Shown in pieces: positions 1-5,342 of a stretch of DNA of 5,342 nt. Position 1 is the first letter of the stretch. The number at the start of each line of letters is the position of its first letter. This DNA is from Chloroflexota bacterium (GTDB lineage: Bacteria > Chloroflexota > Dehalococcoidia > SAR202 > UBA11138), in contig JADFHV010000166.1 in NCBI GenBank assembly GCA_022566975.1, forward strand, positions 1-5,342. Direction: 5' to 3'. The position numbers and the translations under genes were made by a program. The notes below the pieces were generated by a model, which saw only the letters and a program-made list of their open reading frames with translations, did no database searches and had not been told where the DNA came from.

Positions 1-13
1 CAACTCTCTTTTT

Positions 14-40
14 CGCTGTTAAAATAGCCTCATCACAGCG
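14..40. repeat. Inverted repeat CGCTGT/ACAGCG around a -10-like element
   Basis: Perfect 6-bp arms, CGCTGT (14-19) and ACAGCG (35-40), are separated by 15 bp. Between and overlapping them lies TGTTAAAAT (17-25), which has the form of an extended -10 box (TGn plus TAAAAT). Its -35 box would fall at or beyond the window edge, so a distal promoter can be suspected but not shown. The repeat could be an operator on that promoter or part of a terminator for an upstream gene; no U-tract follows the right arm. It lies in the AT-richer stretch before recA. Confidence 0.3.
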
Positions 41-48
41 TCATGACG
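39..48. repeat. 10-bp perfect palindrome upstream of the recA promoter
   Basis: CGTCATGACG is its own reverse complement. Its right edge is 13 bp upstream of the proposed recA -35 box. The position suits a dimeric regulator site, but a 10-bp palindrome can also arise by chance. It does not match the LexA boxes I know (CGAACN4GTTCG, CTGTN8ACAG). Confidence 0.25.
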
Positions 49-60
49 GTCCCCGCTCAA

Positions 61-74
61 CTTGTATGGACAAG
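61..74. promoter_or_regulatory. Candidate operator CTTGT-ATGG-ACAAG over the recA -35 box
   Basis: A perfect inverted repeat with 5-bp arms and a 4-bp spacer covers the whole proposed -35 hexamer (62-67). This 5+4+5 layout is the same as the Gram-positive LexA box CGAACN4GTTCG, although the bases differ. A repressor bound here would block RNA polymerase. recA is an SOS gene in most bacteria, so a lineage-specific LexA site is a reasonable but unproven reading. Confidence 0.35.
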
Positions 75-90
75 GGACGAATGCTAAAAT
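62..90 (+). promoter_or_regulatory. recA promoter (sigma-70 type, extended -10)
   Basis: The -35 candidate is TTGTAT (62-67; 3 of 6 to TTGACA) and the -10 candidate is TAAAAT (85-90; 5 of 6 to TATAAT). The spacer is the ideal 17 bp. TG at 82-83, one base before the -10, makes it an extended -10 element, which compensates for the weak -35. Transcription would start at about 96-98, leaving a leader of roughly 55 nt before the recA ATG. It is the best promoter I found in the window and may serve all five genes. Confidence 0.6.
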
Positions 91-98
91 GGTCCGGG

Positions 99-130
99 CG
101 TCAACATCGGCGGTTCGCTGATGTTTGACG
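99..130 (+). promoter_or_regulatory. 5'-terminal hairpin of the recA leader
   Basis: CGTCAACATCGGCG (99-112) pairs with CGCTGATGTTTGACG (116-130). This gives 14 base pairs, one of them G-U (109-119), with a single bulged U near 124 and a 3-nt loop (113-115). The stem begins 1-3 nt after the predicted transcription start and ends 9 nt before the ribosome binding site, leaving that site free. This suits a transcript-stabilising 5' stem-loop better than an on/off switch. No U-tract follows, so it is not a typical intrinsic terminator. At the DNA level it could also be a binding site. Confidence 0.55.
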
Positions 131-139
131 GGTGGACAC

Positions 140-145
140 GAAAGG
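140..145 (+). promoter_or_regulatory. recA ribosome binding site (decides the ATG start)
   Basis: GAAAGG is complementary to the anti-Shine-Dalgarno end of 16S rRNA and lies 7 nt before ATG 153. The other possible start, GTG 132, has no Shine-Dalgarno sequence and lies directly against the foot of the leader hairpin. This supports ATG 153. Confidence 0.6.
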
Positions 146-152
146 CGACACG

Positions 153-1205
153 ATGACCACAGAGAAAGCCAAGGCCCTGGAACTCGCCATCGGACAGATC
201 GACCGACACTTCGGTCGCGGCGCCGTTATGAGGCTGGGCGACACCAACCGGACCGGCCCAGTACAGGCCATATCCACAGGCTCCATATCCCTGGACATCG
301 CCCTCGGCATTGGGGGTATCCCCAAAGGACGTGTCACAGAGATCTTCGGCTCGGAGGCGTCGGGCAAATCCACCCTCGCCTATCACATCATGGCCGAAGC
401 TCAGCGCGCCGGCGGAACCTCGGCCTACATCGACGCCGAGCACGCCCTTGATCCGACTTACGCGGCCAAGTGTAGAGTAGACATCAATGAGCTGCTCGTA
501 TCGCAGCCCGACACCGCCGAGCAGGCGCTGGAGATCTGCGAGTACCTGGTACGCAGCGGCGCCCTGGAGGTCGTGGTAATAGACAGCGTCGCCGCACTGG
601 TCCCCAAGGCCGAGCTTGAGGGCGACATGGGCGACTCCCACCTCGGACTCCAGGCCCGCCTCATGTCCCAGGGACTGCGTAAGCTGACGGCGGCCATCAG
701 CCACTCCAACACGGCCGTAATCTTCATCAACCAGATACGTGAGAAGATCGGCGTCTTCTTCGGTAACCCGGAGGTGACTCCAGGCGGACGCGCCCTCAAG
801 TTCTACAGCTCGGTCCGCATCGACCTCCGTAGGCTGGAGTCCATCAAGCAGGCCAACGAGATCATCGGAAGCCGGGTCCGGGCAAGGGTCGTCAAGAACA
901 AGGTCGCCCCGCCCTTCCGAGTCGCCGAGTTCGACATTATGTTCAACGAGGGGATAAGCAGAGAAGGTAGCCTCATAGACATGGGCACCGATATGGGTAC
1001 GCTTACCAAGAACGGCGCCTTCTACTCCTTCGGCGACACCAAACTCGGCCAGGGGCGCGAGAATGCGAAACAGTTCCTCAGGGACAATGCCGACGTGGCC
1101 GGCCAGATAGAGCGTCTAATCAAGGACGAGGCCCTCCCCGTCGCCGTGCCCGACGAGACCCCCCGGGAAGCTGCAGTCGCAACCGTCGCCCAAGACGCCA
1201 GCTAG
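153..1205 (+). CDS. recA: RecA recombinase
   Basis: RecA is the DNA-dependent ATPase that forms filaments on single-stranded DNA, drives homologous pairing and strand exchange, and triggers LexA self-cleavage in the SOS response. The 350-aa product is normal in length. Visible landmarks are the P-loop GSEASGKS (66-73, Lys72), catalytic Glu96 in [10 protein letters not shown], Walker [11 protein letters not shown] (140-149, Asp144), DNA-binding loop L1 around [18 protein letters not shown] (156-173), and loop L2 from Gln194 in FINQIR through [11 protein letters not shown] to KFY (216-218). Lys248 and Lys250 are in VVKNK, and the C-terminal tail is short and mildly acidic. Residue numbers from the ATG coincide with mature E. 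coli numbering. GTG 132 would add seven residues but has no ribosome binding site. Oddities are Ser67, Ala69 and Ser73 in the P-loop and Ala122 in QPDTAEQ, where E. coli has Pro, Ser, Thr and Gly. All catalytic residues remain, so it should be active. recX follows. Confidence 0.97.
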   Translation: MTTEKAKALELAIGQIDRHFGRGAVMRLGDTNRTGPVQAISTGSISLDIALGIGGIPKGRVTEIFGSEASGKSTLAYHIMAEAQRAGGTSAYIDAEHALDPTYAAKCRVDINELLVSQPDTAEQALEICEYLVRSGALEVVVIDSVAALVPKAELEGDMGDSHLGLQARLMSQGLRKLTAAISHSNTAVIFINQIREKIGVFFGNPEVTPGGRALKFYSSVRIDLRRLESIKQANEIIGSRVRARVVKNKVAPPFRVAEFDIMFNEGISREGSLIDMGTDMGTLTKNGAFYSFGDTKLGQGRENAKQFLRDNADVAGQIERLIKDEALPVAVPDETPREAAVATVAQDAS

Positions 1206-1228
1206 CCGCCTTCACGCTGTTTCTTCAT

Positions 1229-1248
1229 GGACCGTCCCGGCCGGGTCC
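1229..1248 (+). repeat. GC-rich hairpin in the recA-recX gap
   Basis: GGACC (1229-1233) can pair with GGTCC (1244-1248). The same stretch holds a perfect 10-bp palindrome, CCCGGCCGGG (1236-1245), as an alternative fold. No run of U follows, so it is not a standard intrinsic terminator. It may slow or partly stop transcription between recA and recX, or mean nothing. The rest of the 104-bp gap (1206-1309) shows no convincing promoter. Confidence 0.3.
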
Positions 1249-1309
1249 GAGATCCATATCATCACCACCACCTCCGTTATCGCGCAGCCGAGGCTCTGAC
1301 CCATACTCG

Positions 1310-1858
1310 ATGAATGACGACGAGGCCTTCAAACGCGCCATGGCCGCTGCCCTGCGCTTCCTGTCCTACCGGCCCAGAAGCGCAGCGGAGGTCCGCTCCA
1401 GATTGAGACGCCGGTTCCCCCACTCCCTCGCGGAACGGGTCATAGAGTCCCTCGCAGAACAGTCCCTGGTGGACGACTCGAAGTTCGCCAGGATGTGGCG
1501 AGACAGCCGCGATTCCACGAACCCACGTAGCGCCATGGCGATCAGGCGCGAGCTGCTGTCCAAGGGTGTGTCCAGAGATATCGCCGATGAGGCGACGCGA
1601 GAAGTCGACGACCGTGACAGCGCCTACCGCGCGGGGATCAAGCACGCGAGACGTCTTGAGGAGGCCGACTTCCGGACCTTCCGGCGCAGGTTGTGGGGTT
1701 ACCTGATGCGGAGGGGATTCAGTGGCTCGCTCGTCCGAGACACCGTCGCCCGACTATGGGACGAGCGATCAGACGCTCATGCCCGGCGACATGACGGCCC
1801 GTTAGACAGTAGCGTCGCCACCCGCGCCGGCGTCCAAGAGCCCGAGCTCCACCCCTAG
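1310..1858 (+). CDS. recX: RecX, regulator of RecA
   Basis: RecX binds in the groove of the RecA filament and caps or destabilises it, and in some bacteria assists it. The 182-aa product shows the small helical repeats of the family: a first repeat with ALRFLSYRPRSAAEVRSRL (14-32), then SLVDDSKFARMWRDSR (52-67), a second repeat with AIRRELLSKGVSRD (77-90), and a third, Arg-rich repeat LWGYLMRRGFSGSLVRDTV (128-146). A roughly 30-residue polar tail follows and looks disordered. The position directly after recA is the usual one and backs the call. No good ribosome binding site precedes ATG 1310 (only a GAGG-like stretch about 17 nt away), and no other in-frame start lies upstream in the gap. The next internal ATG (1340) would cut into the first repeat. 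Poor initiation would keep RecX scarce relative to RecA, which fits its role; that is inference. Confidence 0.93.
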   Translation: MNDDEAFKRAMAAALRFLSYRPRSAAEVRSRLRRRFPHSLAERVIESLAEQSLVDDSKFARMWRDSRDSTNPRSAMAIRRELLSKGVSRDIADEATREVDDRDSAYRAGIKHARRLEEADFRTFRRRLWGYLMRRGFSGSLVRDTVARLWDERSDAHARRHDGPLDSSVATRAGVQEPELHP

Positions 1859-1878
1859 AGCCTCGTCTTTAAATTCGG

Positions 1879-1900
1879 GTCCGCCCACTACAGGCCGGAC
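1879..1900 (+). repeat. Small hairpin before the CNNM gene
   Basis: GTCCG (1879-1883) pairs with CGGAC (1896-1900). Two more C-G pairs (1884-1885 with 1893-1894) are possible if C1895 bulges. The stem ends 3 nt before the ribosome binding site of the next gene. There is no U-tract. It could be a weak leader structure or chance; the 57-bp gap shows no convincing promoter. Confidence 0.25.
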
Positions 1901-1903
1901 ATT

Positions 1904-1908
1904 GGAGG
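1904..1908 (+). promoter_or_regulatory. Ribosome binding site of the CNNM/CorC gene
   Basis: GGAGG lies 7 nt before ATG 1916. It is the strongest Shine-Dalgarno match in the window and fixes the start of the gene. Confidence 0.75.
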
Positions 1909-1915
1909 AACCGAC

Positions 1916-3235
1916 ATGCCCGAGGTTGGCATCATTCTGGCGCTGGTCTTTTTGGTATTCTCCGCCTTCTTCTCCAGCTCGGAGGCGGCCTTCCTTTCCC
2001 TCCAGAAGACCACAGTCGCCCACCTGGTCAATACGGATGTGCCGGGAGCCCGACGGGTGGCGCGTATGATCGAGGACCCCGAGCGGCTGCTCTCGACCAT
2101 CCTCCTTGGTAACAACGTCGTCAACGTCGCCTTCACCGCTTCCGTGACTCTCATCTTCATTTCGCTCCTCGGTGACGGCAGCGAGGGCCAGGCAGCACTC
2201 CTCACCACCGTCGCCGGCACGGCGGCGCTGCTGCTCGTGGGCGAGATCATACCCAAGACCGTTGCCGTCCACCACGCCCAGCGCGTGGCCTTTGCATACG
2301 CCGGGCCCCTGAAGTGGATCGAGGCTACACTCTGGCCCCTGGTTGTGGCCCTTCAGTGGATCACCCGCAGGGCGAGCTCCCTACTCGGCGGCGATGTGCC
2401 CATCAGAGGGTCGATCACCGAAAGCGAGCTCCGCAGCCTGATCGACATCGGTGAGGCCGAGGGGACCTTCGAGCCCGGCGAAGCCGAGATGCTCGAGAAC
2501 GTCTTCCGCTTTGGCGACCGGCAGGTCCGCGAGATCATGACGCCCCGCACCGAGATCGTCTCACTCGAGCGGGGGGCGTCTCTTCAGGTGTTCCTGGACA
2601 TCTACTCGGAGCACGCTCACACCCGCTTTCCGGTATTCAAGGGGACTATCGACAACGTAGTCGGCATAATCTCGGCCAAGGACATCCTGAGGACCATGGC
2701 AACCAAAGGCATCGACCTCGGCGACTCGGTCACCGACGTCATCAGGGACTGCTACTTCGTTCCGGAGACAAAGCGGGTGGCGGAGCTGTTCGACGAGCTG
2801 CGCGAGTCAGGCAACCAGATGGCCATCGCGGTGGACGAGTACGGTGGCCTGGCCGGACTCGTGAGTCTCAAGCAGCTCACGGAAGAGGTCGTCGGGCCCG
2901 TAGGGGAAGAGGGGTTCGGGCTCGAGGAGGAGTACGAGACGATCGGACGGGACACGTTCCAGGTGGAGGGCGGCATGAGCGTGGAGGAGGTCAACGAGGA
3001 GCTGGGCATCGCTCTCCCCGAAGGCGACTTCGAGACCATCGCGGGCTTCGTCCTGGACGTGCTCGGTCAGATCCCGGTCGAAGGCCAGCGGCTCGAATAC
3101 GGCAACCTGAAACTCGAGGTCACCAGGATGAAAGGCCTCAAGATCGAGACCATCAAGGTGACCAAGACCCGGGCCCCGGAAGGTTCCGTCGATGAAACTG
3201 ATACTGGTACGTCACGGCGAGACGGACCTGAATAG
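1916..3235 (+). CDS. CNNM/CorC-family membrane protein with CBS pair (probable Mg2+/Co2+ exporter; 'hemolysin family')
   Basis: The 439-aa product has the full bacterial CNNM (DUF21) layout. The transmembrane domain has helices near 5-22, 66-85, 92-111 and 132-149. Its conserved motifs are SSSEAAFLSL (20-29), LLGNNVVN (63-70) and GEIIPKTVAV (109-118), whose polar residues form the cation site in known structures. A CBS pair follows: CBS1 from VREIMTPRTE to IISAKDIL (204-258), CBS2 about 272-330 with AVDEYGGLAGLVS. The CorC_HlyC C-terminal domain covers about 338-412, with GDFETIAGFVLDVLGQIP (370-387). Characterised relatives export Mg2+ and are gated by ATP-Mg binding to the CBS pair; the old 'hemolysin' name is historical. 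The last 14 residues, after the folded domain, are encoded within the overlap with the next gene and look unstructured. The exact cation cannot be read from the sequence. It probably heads a three-gene unit with the phosphatase and tilS. Confidence 0.93.
   Translation: MPEVGIILALVFLVFSAFFSSSEAAFLSLQKTTVAHLVNTDVPGARRVARMIEDPERLLSTILLGNNVVNVAFTASVTLIFISLLGDGSEGQAALLTTVAGTAALLLVGEIIPKTVAVHHAQRVAFAYAGPLKWIEATLWPLVVALQWITRRASSLLGGDVPIRGSITESELRSLIDIGEAEGTFEPGEAEMLENVFRFGDRQVREIMTPRTEIVSLERGASLQVFLDIYSEHAHTRFPVFKGTIDNVVGIISAKDILRTMATKGIDLGDSVTDVIRDCYFVPETKRVAELFDELRESGNQMAIAVDEYGGLAGLVSLKQLTEEVVGPVGEEGFGLEEEYETIGRDTFQVEGGMSVEEVNEELGIALPEGDFETIAGFVLDVLGQIPVEGQRLEYGNLKLEVTRMKGLKIETIKVTKTRAPEGSVDETDTGTSRRDGPE
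3178..3183 (+). promoter_or_regulatory. Ribosome binding site of the phosphatase, inside the CNNM gene
   Basis: GGAAGG lies 8 nt before ATG 3192 and within the 3' end of the preceding coding region. It supports initiation at 3192 in spite of the 44-bp overlap. Confidence 0.65.
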
Positions 3236-3815
3236 AGACGGCCGCATACTCGGTCTAACCGATGCGCCCCTCAATGCCACGGGCCGTGCTCAGGCACGCG
3301 CCGTTGCGGCCCCTCTGACAGCCGAGCTCCCATTCAAGATGTACACCAGTCCCCTGGCCCGAGCCCTCGAGACAGCCCAGATCGTCGCCGATGCGCTGGG
3401 AGTCACGCCCGCGCCTCACAGCGACCTCCAGGAGGCCGACGCCGGCGACCTAGACGGGCTGAAAGCCACGGAGGCTCGCCAGCGCTATCCTGAGTTCGCC
3501 AGCCGGTGGGACCGCGACGCCGCCACGGCCCGTATGCCCGGAGGAGAGTCGCTCATCCAGGTCCAGGAGCGCGCGTGGAGAGCCGTGACACAGCTCGCAG
3601 ACGCCCACCCCGATGAGACAGCGGTGGCAGTAACGCACAACTTCGTCATCCAGACCATTGTGTGCAAGGCGCTGGATATCCCCCTCCGCAACTTCCGAAG
3701 GCTCCGTAACGACGTCGGCTCCATCACCCGTCTCGATCTAACCCCATCCCAGGGAGTGCTTCTCTCAATGAACGATACGTCGCACCTCCGGAATATCGAA
3801 CGACAGAGAAGATAG
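3192..3815 (+). CDS. Histidine phosphatase family protein (phosphoglycerate-mutase-like)
   Basis: The 207-aa product belongs to the branch 1 histidine phosphatases, which remove phosphate through a phospho-histidine intermediate. The catalytic set is complete: LVRHGET at the N-terminus (Arg7, nucleophile His8), Arg57 in SPLARALETA, a likely acid/base Glu81 in DLQEADAGDLDG, and the second histidine His149 in AVTHNFVIQTI. The length suits the GpmB/CobC/PhoE-like group of about 200 aa and is shorter than true dPGM mutases (about 230-250 aa). Substrate cannot be told: sugar phosphates, alpha-ribazole phosphate and broad specificity are all open, and no cobalamin genes are in view. The start gives the canonical N-terminus, so the overlap of 44 bp with the upstream gene is real and suggests translational coupling. 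tilS begins 7 bp after the stop codon. It is probably cytoplasmic; no signal peptide is seen. Confidence 0.92.
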   Translation: MKLILVRHGETDLNRDGRILGLTDAPLNATGRAQARAVAAPLTAELPFKMYTSPLARALETAQIVADALGVTPAPHSDLQEADAGDLDGLKATEARQRYPEFASRWDRDAATARMPGGESLIQVQERAWRAVTQLADAHPDETAVAVTHNFVIQTIVCKALDIPLRNFRRLRNDVGSITRLDLTPSQGVLLSMNDTSHLRNIERQRR

Positions 3816-3822
3816 ACTACCC

Positions 3823-5325
3823 ATGGCTCAAGACGAGATCGTCGGGCTCCTGGACCGGCGCGTGCGCGAGACGCTCGAGAGAGCGGGGCTAGACCGCGGT
3901 GGACTCCTCATCGTCGCTGTGTCAGGCGGCCCGGACTCATTGGCTATGCTGCATGCCCTAGCCCGTCTTCGCGACACCCTCGGCCTGAGGCTCCACGGCG
4001 CCCACCTTGACCACCGGCTGCGCGGCCACGAGTCCACGGCCGACTCCCATTTCGTCGCAGCAACCTGTCGTGGCCTTGGGCTCCCAGTCACATTAGAAGA
4101 GGCCGACGTATCATCGCATCGCCGGTCCGAGGGCCTCTCACTGGAGGAGGCCGCCCGTGAGCTACGGTACGACTTCCTCTCACGCGTAGCCGAACAGCAC
4201 GGCGCCGACGGCATCGCCCTCGGCCACACGGCGGACGACCAGGCTGAGACGGTCTTAATGAACATCATCAGGGGAAGCGGCCTGACCGGGCTCAGGGGAA
4301 TGGAGCCGACAGCCGAGCGCGTCTTCAGCGGGCGAAAGGTGACGCTCATCCGACCGCTCCTTGGGGTGTGCCGAAACGAGACCCTCGGGTACTGCCATGC
4401 CCTGGGTCTGACCCCACGAGAGGACATCTCGAACTTGTCCCTCGGGCACCGGCGCAATCGCGTGAGGCTGGAGCTCATGCCCCTGCTGGAGGAGTACAAT
4501 CCGTCCATAAGGGACGCCCTGAGACGACTATCCGATTCCGCGGCCCGTGACCTTGACTACCTGGAGACCGGAGTCGCCGGTGTCTGGGACAAGATGGCCA
4601 GGGTGGTCGAGGGTCGAGTGGTGCTGGACCGGCGCGCGGTCTCCGCGCTGGCACCGGGCCTGCGGGCCCATCTGCTCCGCAGGGCCATGCTGGCCGCCAA
4701 GGGTGACCTGAAGGACGTCGAGCAGACCCACATCGATGGCATGGCCGGCCTTCTCGACGGTCCCGCCGGCAAGAGTCTCAGCCTGCCGGACGGCATCCGC
4801 CTGACGGTCACGTTCGACGAGGCGATCATCACCCCGGCCGGCGTCGATCCGTGCCCCCTGCCGCCGCTGGAGGCACAACGGTCACTGAACGTCCCCGGCG
4901 AGACGGTACTGGAGGGTTGGCGCGTCACGACCAGGATACTCAGCTCCGAGGAGACAACCGCGCCAGCGCCGCAAGGCATCCGTGAAACCCCTGACTTTAG
5001 TCGTGGGACGACTGCTTCACCCAACGTCGCCCTCCTGGACCGCCGCAGTCTGGGCGTGTCTCTGTGCGTACGCCCGTGGCGTGCCGGCGACCGGTTCCAG
5101 CCCCTGGGGATGTCGGGGACCAAGAAGCTACAGGACTTCTTCGTGGACGCCAAGGTCCCTAGGGTGTGGCGCGACCGGGTCCCTCTGGTCGTGTCGCCCA
5201 AGGGGATCGCGTGGGTCGTGGGCTGGCGAATCGCCGAGTGGGCCAGGGTCAGGAGCGAGACGGGGGGCGCGCTGGAGATTCGTTTCCAGCGCACGGACCT
5301 ACATCACGCGGTCCAGCCGCGGTGA
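3823..5325 (+). CDS. tilS: tRNA(Ile)-lysidine synthase TilS
   Basis: TilS uses ATP and lysine to turn C34 of tRNA-Ile(CAU) into lysidine, changing decoding from AUG to AUA and charging from Met to Ile; the enzyme is generally essential. The 500-aa product has the N-type PP-loop ATPase domain: VAVSGGPDSLAML (31-43, signature SGGPDS 34-39), HLDHRLRG (61-68), GHTADDQAET (134-143), IRPLL (176-180) and RNRVRLELMPLLEEYNP (211-227). A middle helical region follows (about 230-330), then a variable Pro/Thr-rich linker near 374-400. The complete TilS C-terminal domain is at about 414-475, with VRPWRAGDRFQPLGMSGTKK (416-435) and DFFVDAKVP (438-446). This is the long, three-part form as in E. coli and Bacillus rather than the short form. 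Only a weak GAGAAG precedes the ATG, so coupling with the upstream phosphatase, 7 bp away, is likely. In many bacteria tilS is followed by hpt and ftsH; the window ends before that can be seen. Confidence 0.96.
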   Translation: MAQDEIVGLLDRRVRETLERAGLDRGGLLIVAVSGGPDSLAMLHALARLRDTLGLRLHGAHLDHRLRGHESTADSHFVAATCRGLGLPVTLEEADVSSHRRSEGLSLEEAARELRYDFLSRVAEQHGADGIALGHTADDQAETVLMNIIRGSGLTGLRGMEPTAERVFSGRKVTLIRPLLGVCRNETLGYCHALGLTPREDISNLSLGHRRNRVRLELMPLLEEYNPSIRDALRRLSDSAARDLDYLETGVAGVWDKMARVVEGRVVLDRRAVSALAPGLRAHLLRRAMLAAKGDLKDVEQTHIDGMAGLLDGPAGKSLSLPDGIRLTVTFDEAIITPAGVDPCPLPPLEAQRSLNVPGETVLEGWRVTTRILSSEETTAPAPQGIRETPDFSRGTTASPNVALLDRRSLGVSLCVRPWRAGDRFQPLGMSGTKKLQDFFVDAKVPRVWRDRVPLVVSPKGIAWVVGWRIAEWARVRSETGGALEIRFQRTDLHHAVQPR

Positions 5326-5337
5326 CGGAGTGATTCC

Positions 5338-5342
5338 AGGAG
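5338..5342 (+). promoter_or_regulatory. Probable ribosome binding site of a gene beyond the window
   Basis: AGGAG sits at the last five bases, 12 nt after the tilS stop codon. A start codon would be expected about 5-9 nt past the edge. This suggests the operon continues; which gene follows cannot be seen. Confidence 0.45.

Noticed and set aside
132..152. GTG 132 as the recA start, adding seven residues
   Set aside because: There is no Shine-Dalgarno match, it adjoins the hairpin foot, and ATG 153 has GAAAGG 7 nt upstream and gives the usual RecA length.
121..156. An 11-codon leader ORF ([11 protein letters not shown]) ending in ATGA over the recA start
   Set aside because: The ATG lies inside the leader hairpin and has no ribosome binding site; the ATGA overlap can easily be chance.
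84..704. 206-aa minus-strand open frame opposite the recA promoter and 5' half
   Set aside because: It runs through conserved recA codons and the promoter, and shows no motif; a by-product of GC-rich codon use.
1199..1228. CAGC...GCTG followed by TTTCTT as a recA terminator
   Set aside because: A 4-bp stem with a 13-nt loop is too weak, and the T-run is interrupted.
1866..1876. CTTTAAATTC as a -10 box of a promoter for the CNNM gene
   Set aside because: Only about 4 of 6 matches, and no -35 hexamer at the right distance.
3828..4508. Long open frame on the minus strand opposite tilS (226 aa)
   Set aside because: It is Ser/Arg-rich with no recognisable domain, and lies wholly against a well-supported tilS in GC-rich DNA where stop codons are rare on the opposite strand.
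4557..5294. Long minus-strand open frame opposite the tilS C-terminal half (245 aa)
   Set aside because: Arg/Ser/Pro-rich composition, no family motif and full overlap with conserved TilS domains mark it as a shadow frame.

Overview
The window carries five complete genes, all on the + strand: recA, recX, a CNNM/CorC-type membrane transporter, a histidine phosphatase and tilS. A short regulatory region lies in front of recA. The DNA is GC-rich, with C or G at most third codon positions. This produces long, meaningless open frames on the opposite strand. The organism is a bacterium. From memory, the RecA has some Chloroflexus-like wording: a Cys in the 'YAAKC' stretch, '[14 protein letters not shown]', and 'KVAPPFR' followed by '[10 protein letters not shown]'. 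I therefore lean towards Chloroflexota, with low confidence; a RecA or TilS tree would decide.

Positions 1-152 are the recA control region. A TTGTAT / TGC-TAAAAT promoter with 17-bp spacing sits at 62-90, and a 5+4+5 inverted repeat lies on its -35 box. Further upstream are a second extended -10-like element and two more inverted repeats. A strong bulged hairpin (99-130) would form the very 5' end of the transcript. A GAAAGG ribosome binding site at 140-145 points to the ATG at 153. RecA (153-1205) is followed by a 104-bp gap holding a small GC-rich hairpin, then its regulator RecX (1310-1858).

After a 57-bp gap with a weak hairpin and a good ribosome binding site come three tightly packed genes: the CNNM/CBS/CorC protein (1916-3235), the histidine phosphatase (3192-3815, overlapping it by 44 bp) and tilS (3823-5325, after 7 bp). 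The last five bases (AGGAG) look like the ribosome binding site of another gene beyond the window. No promoter or U-tract terminator was found inside the series, so all five genes may share one transcript from the recA promoter.

Functionally this is housekeeping DNA: recombinational repair and its modulator, probable divalent-cation export, an unassigned phosphatase, and an essential tRNA modification. I see no mobile element, CRISPR array, RNA gene or sign of a new multi-gene system. The points most worth following are in the recA leader, the RecA P-loop variant and the 44-bp gene overlap.
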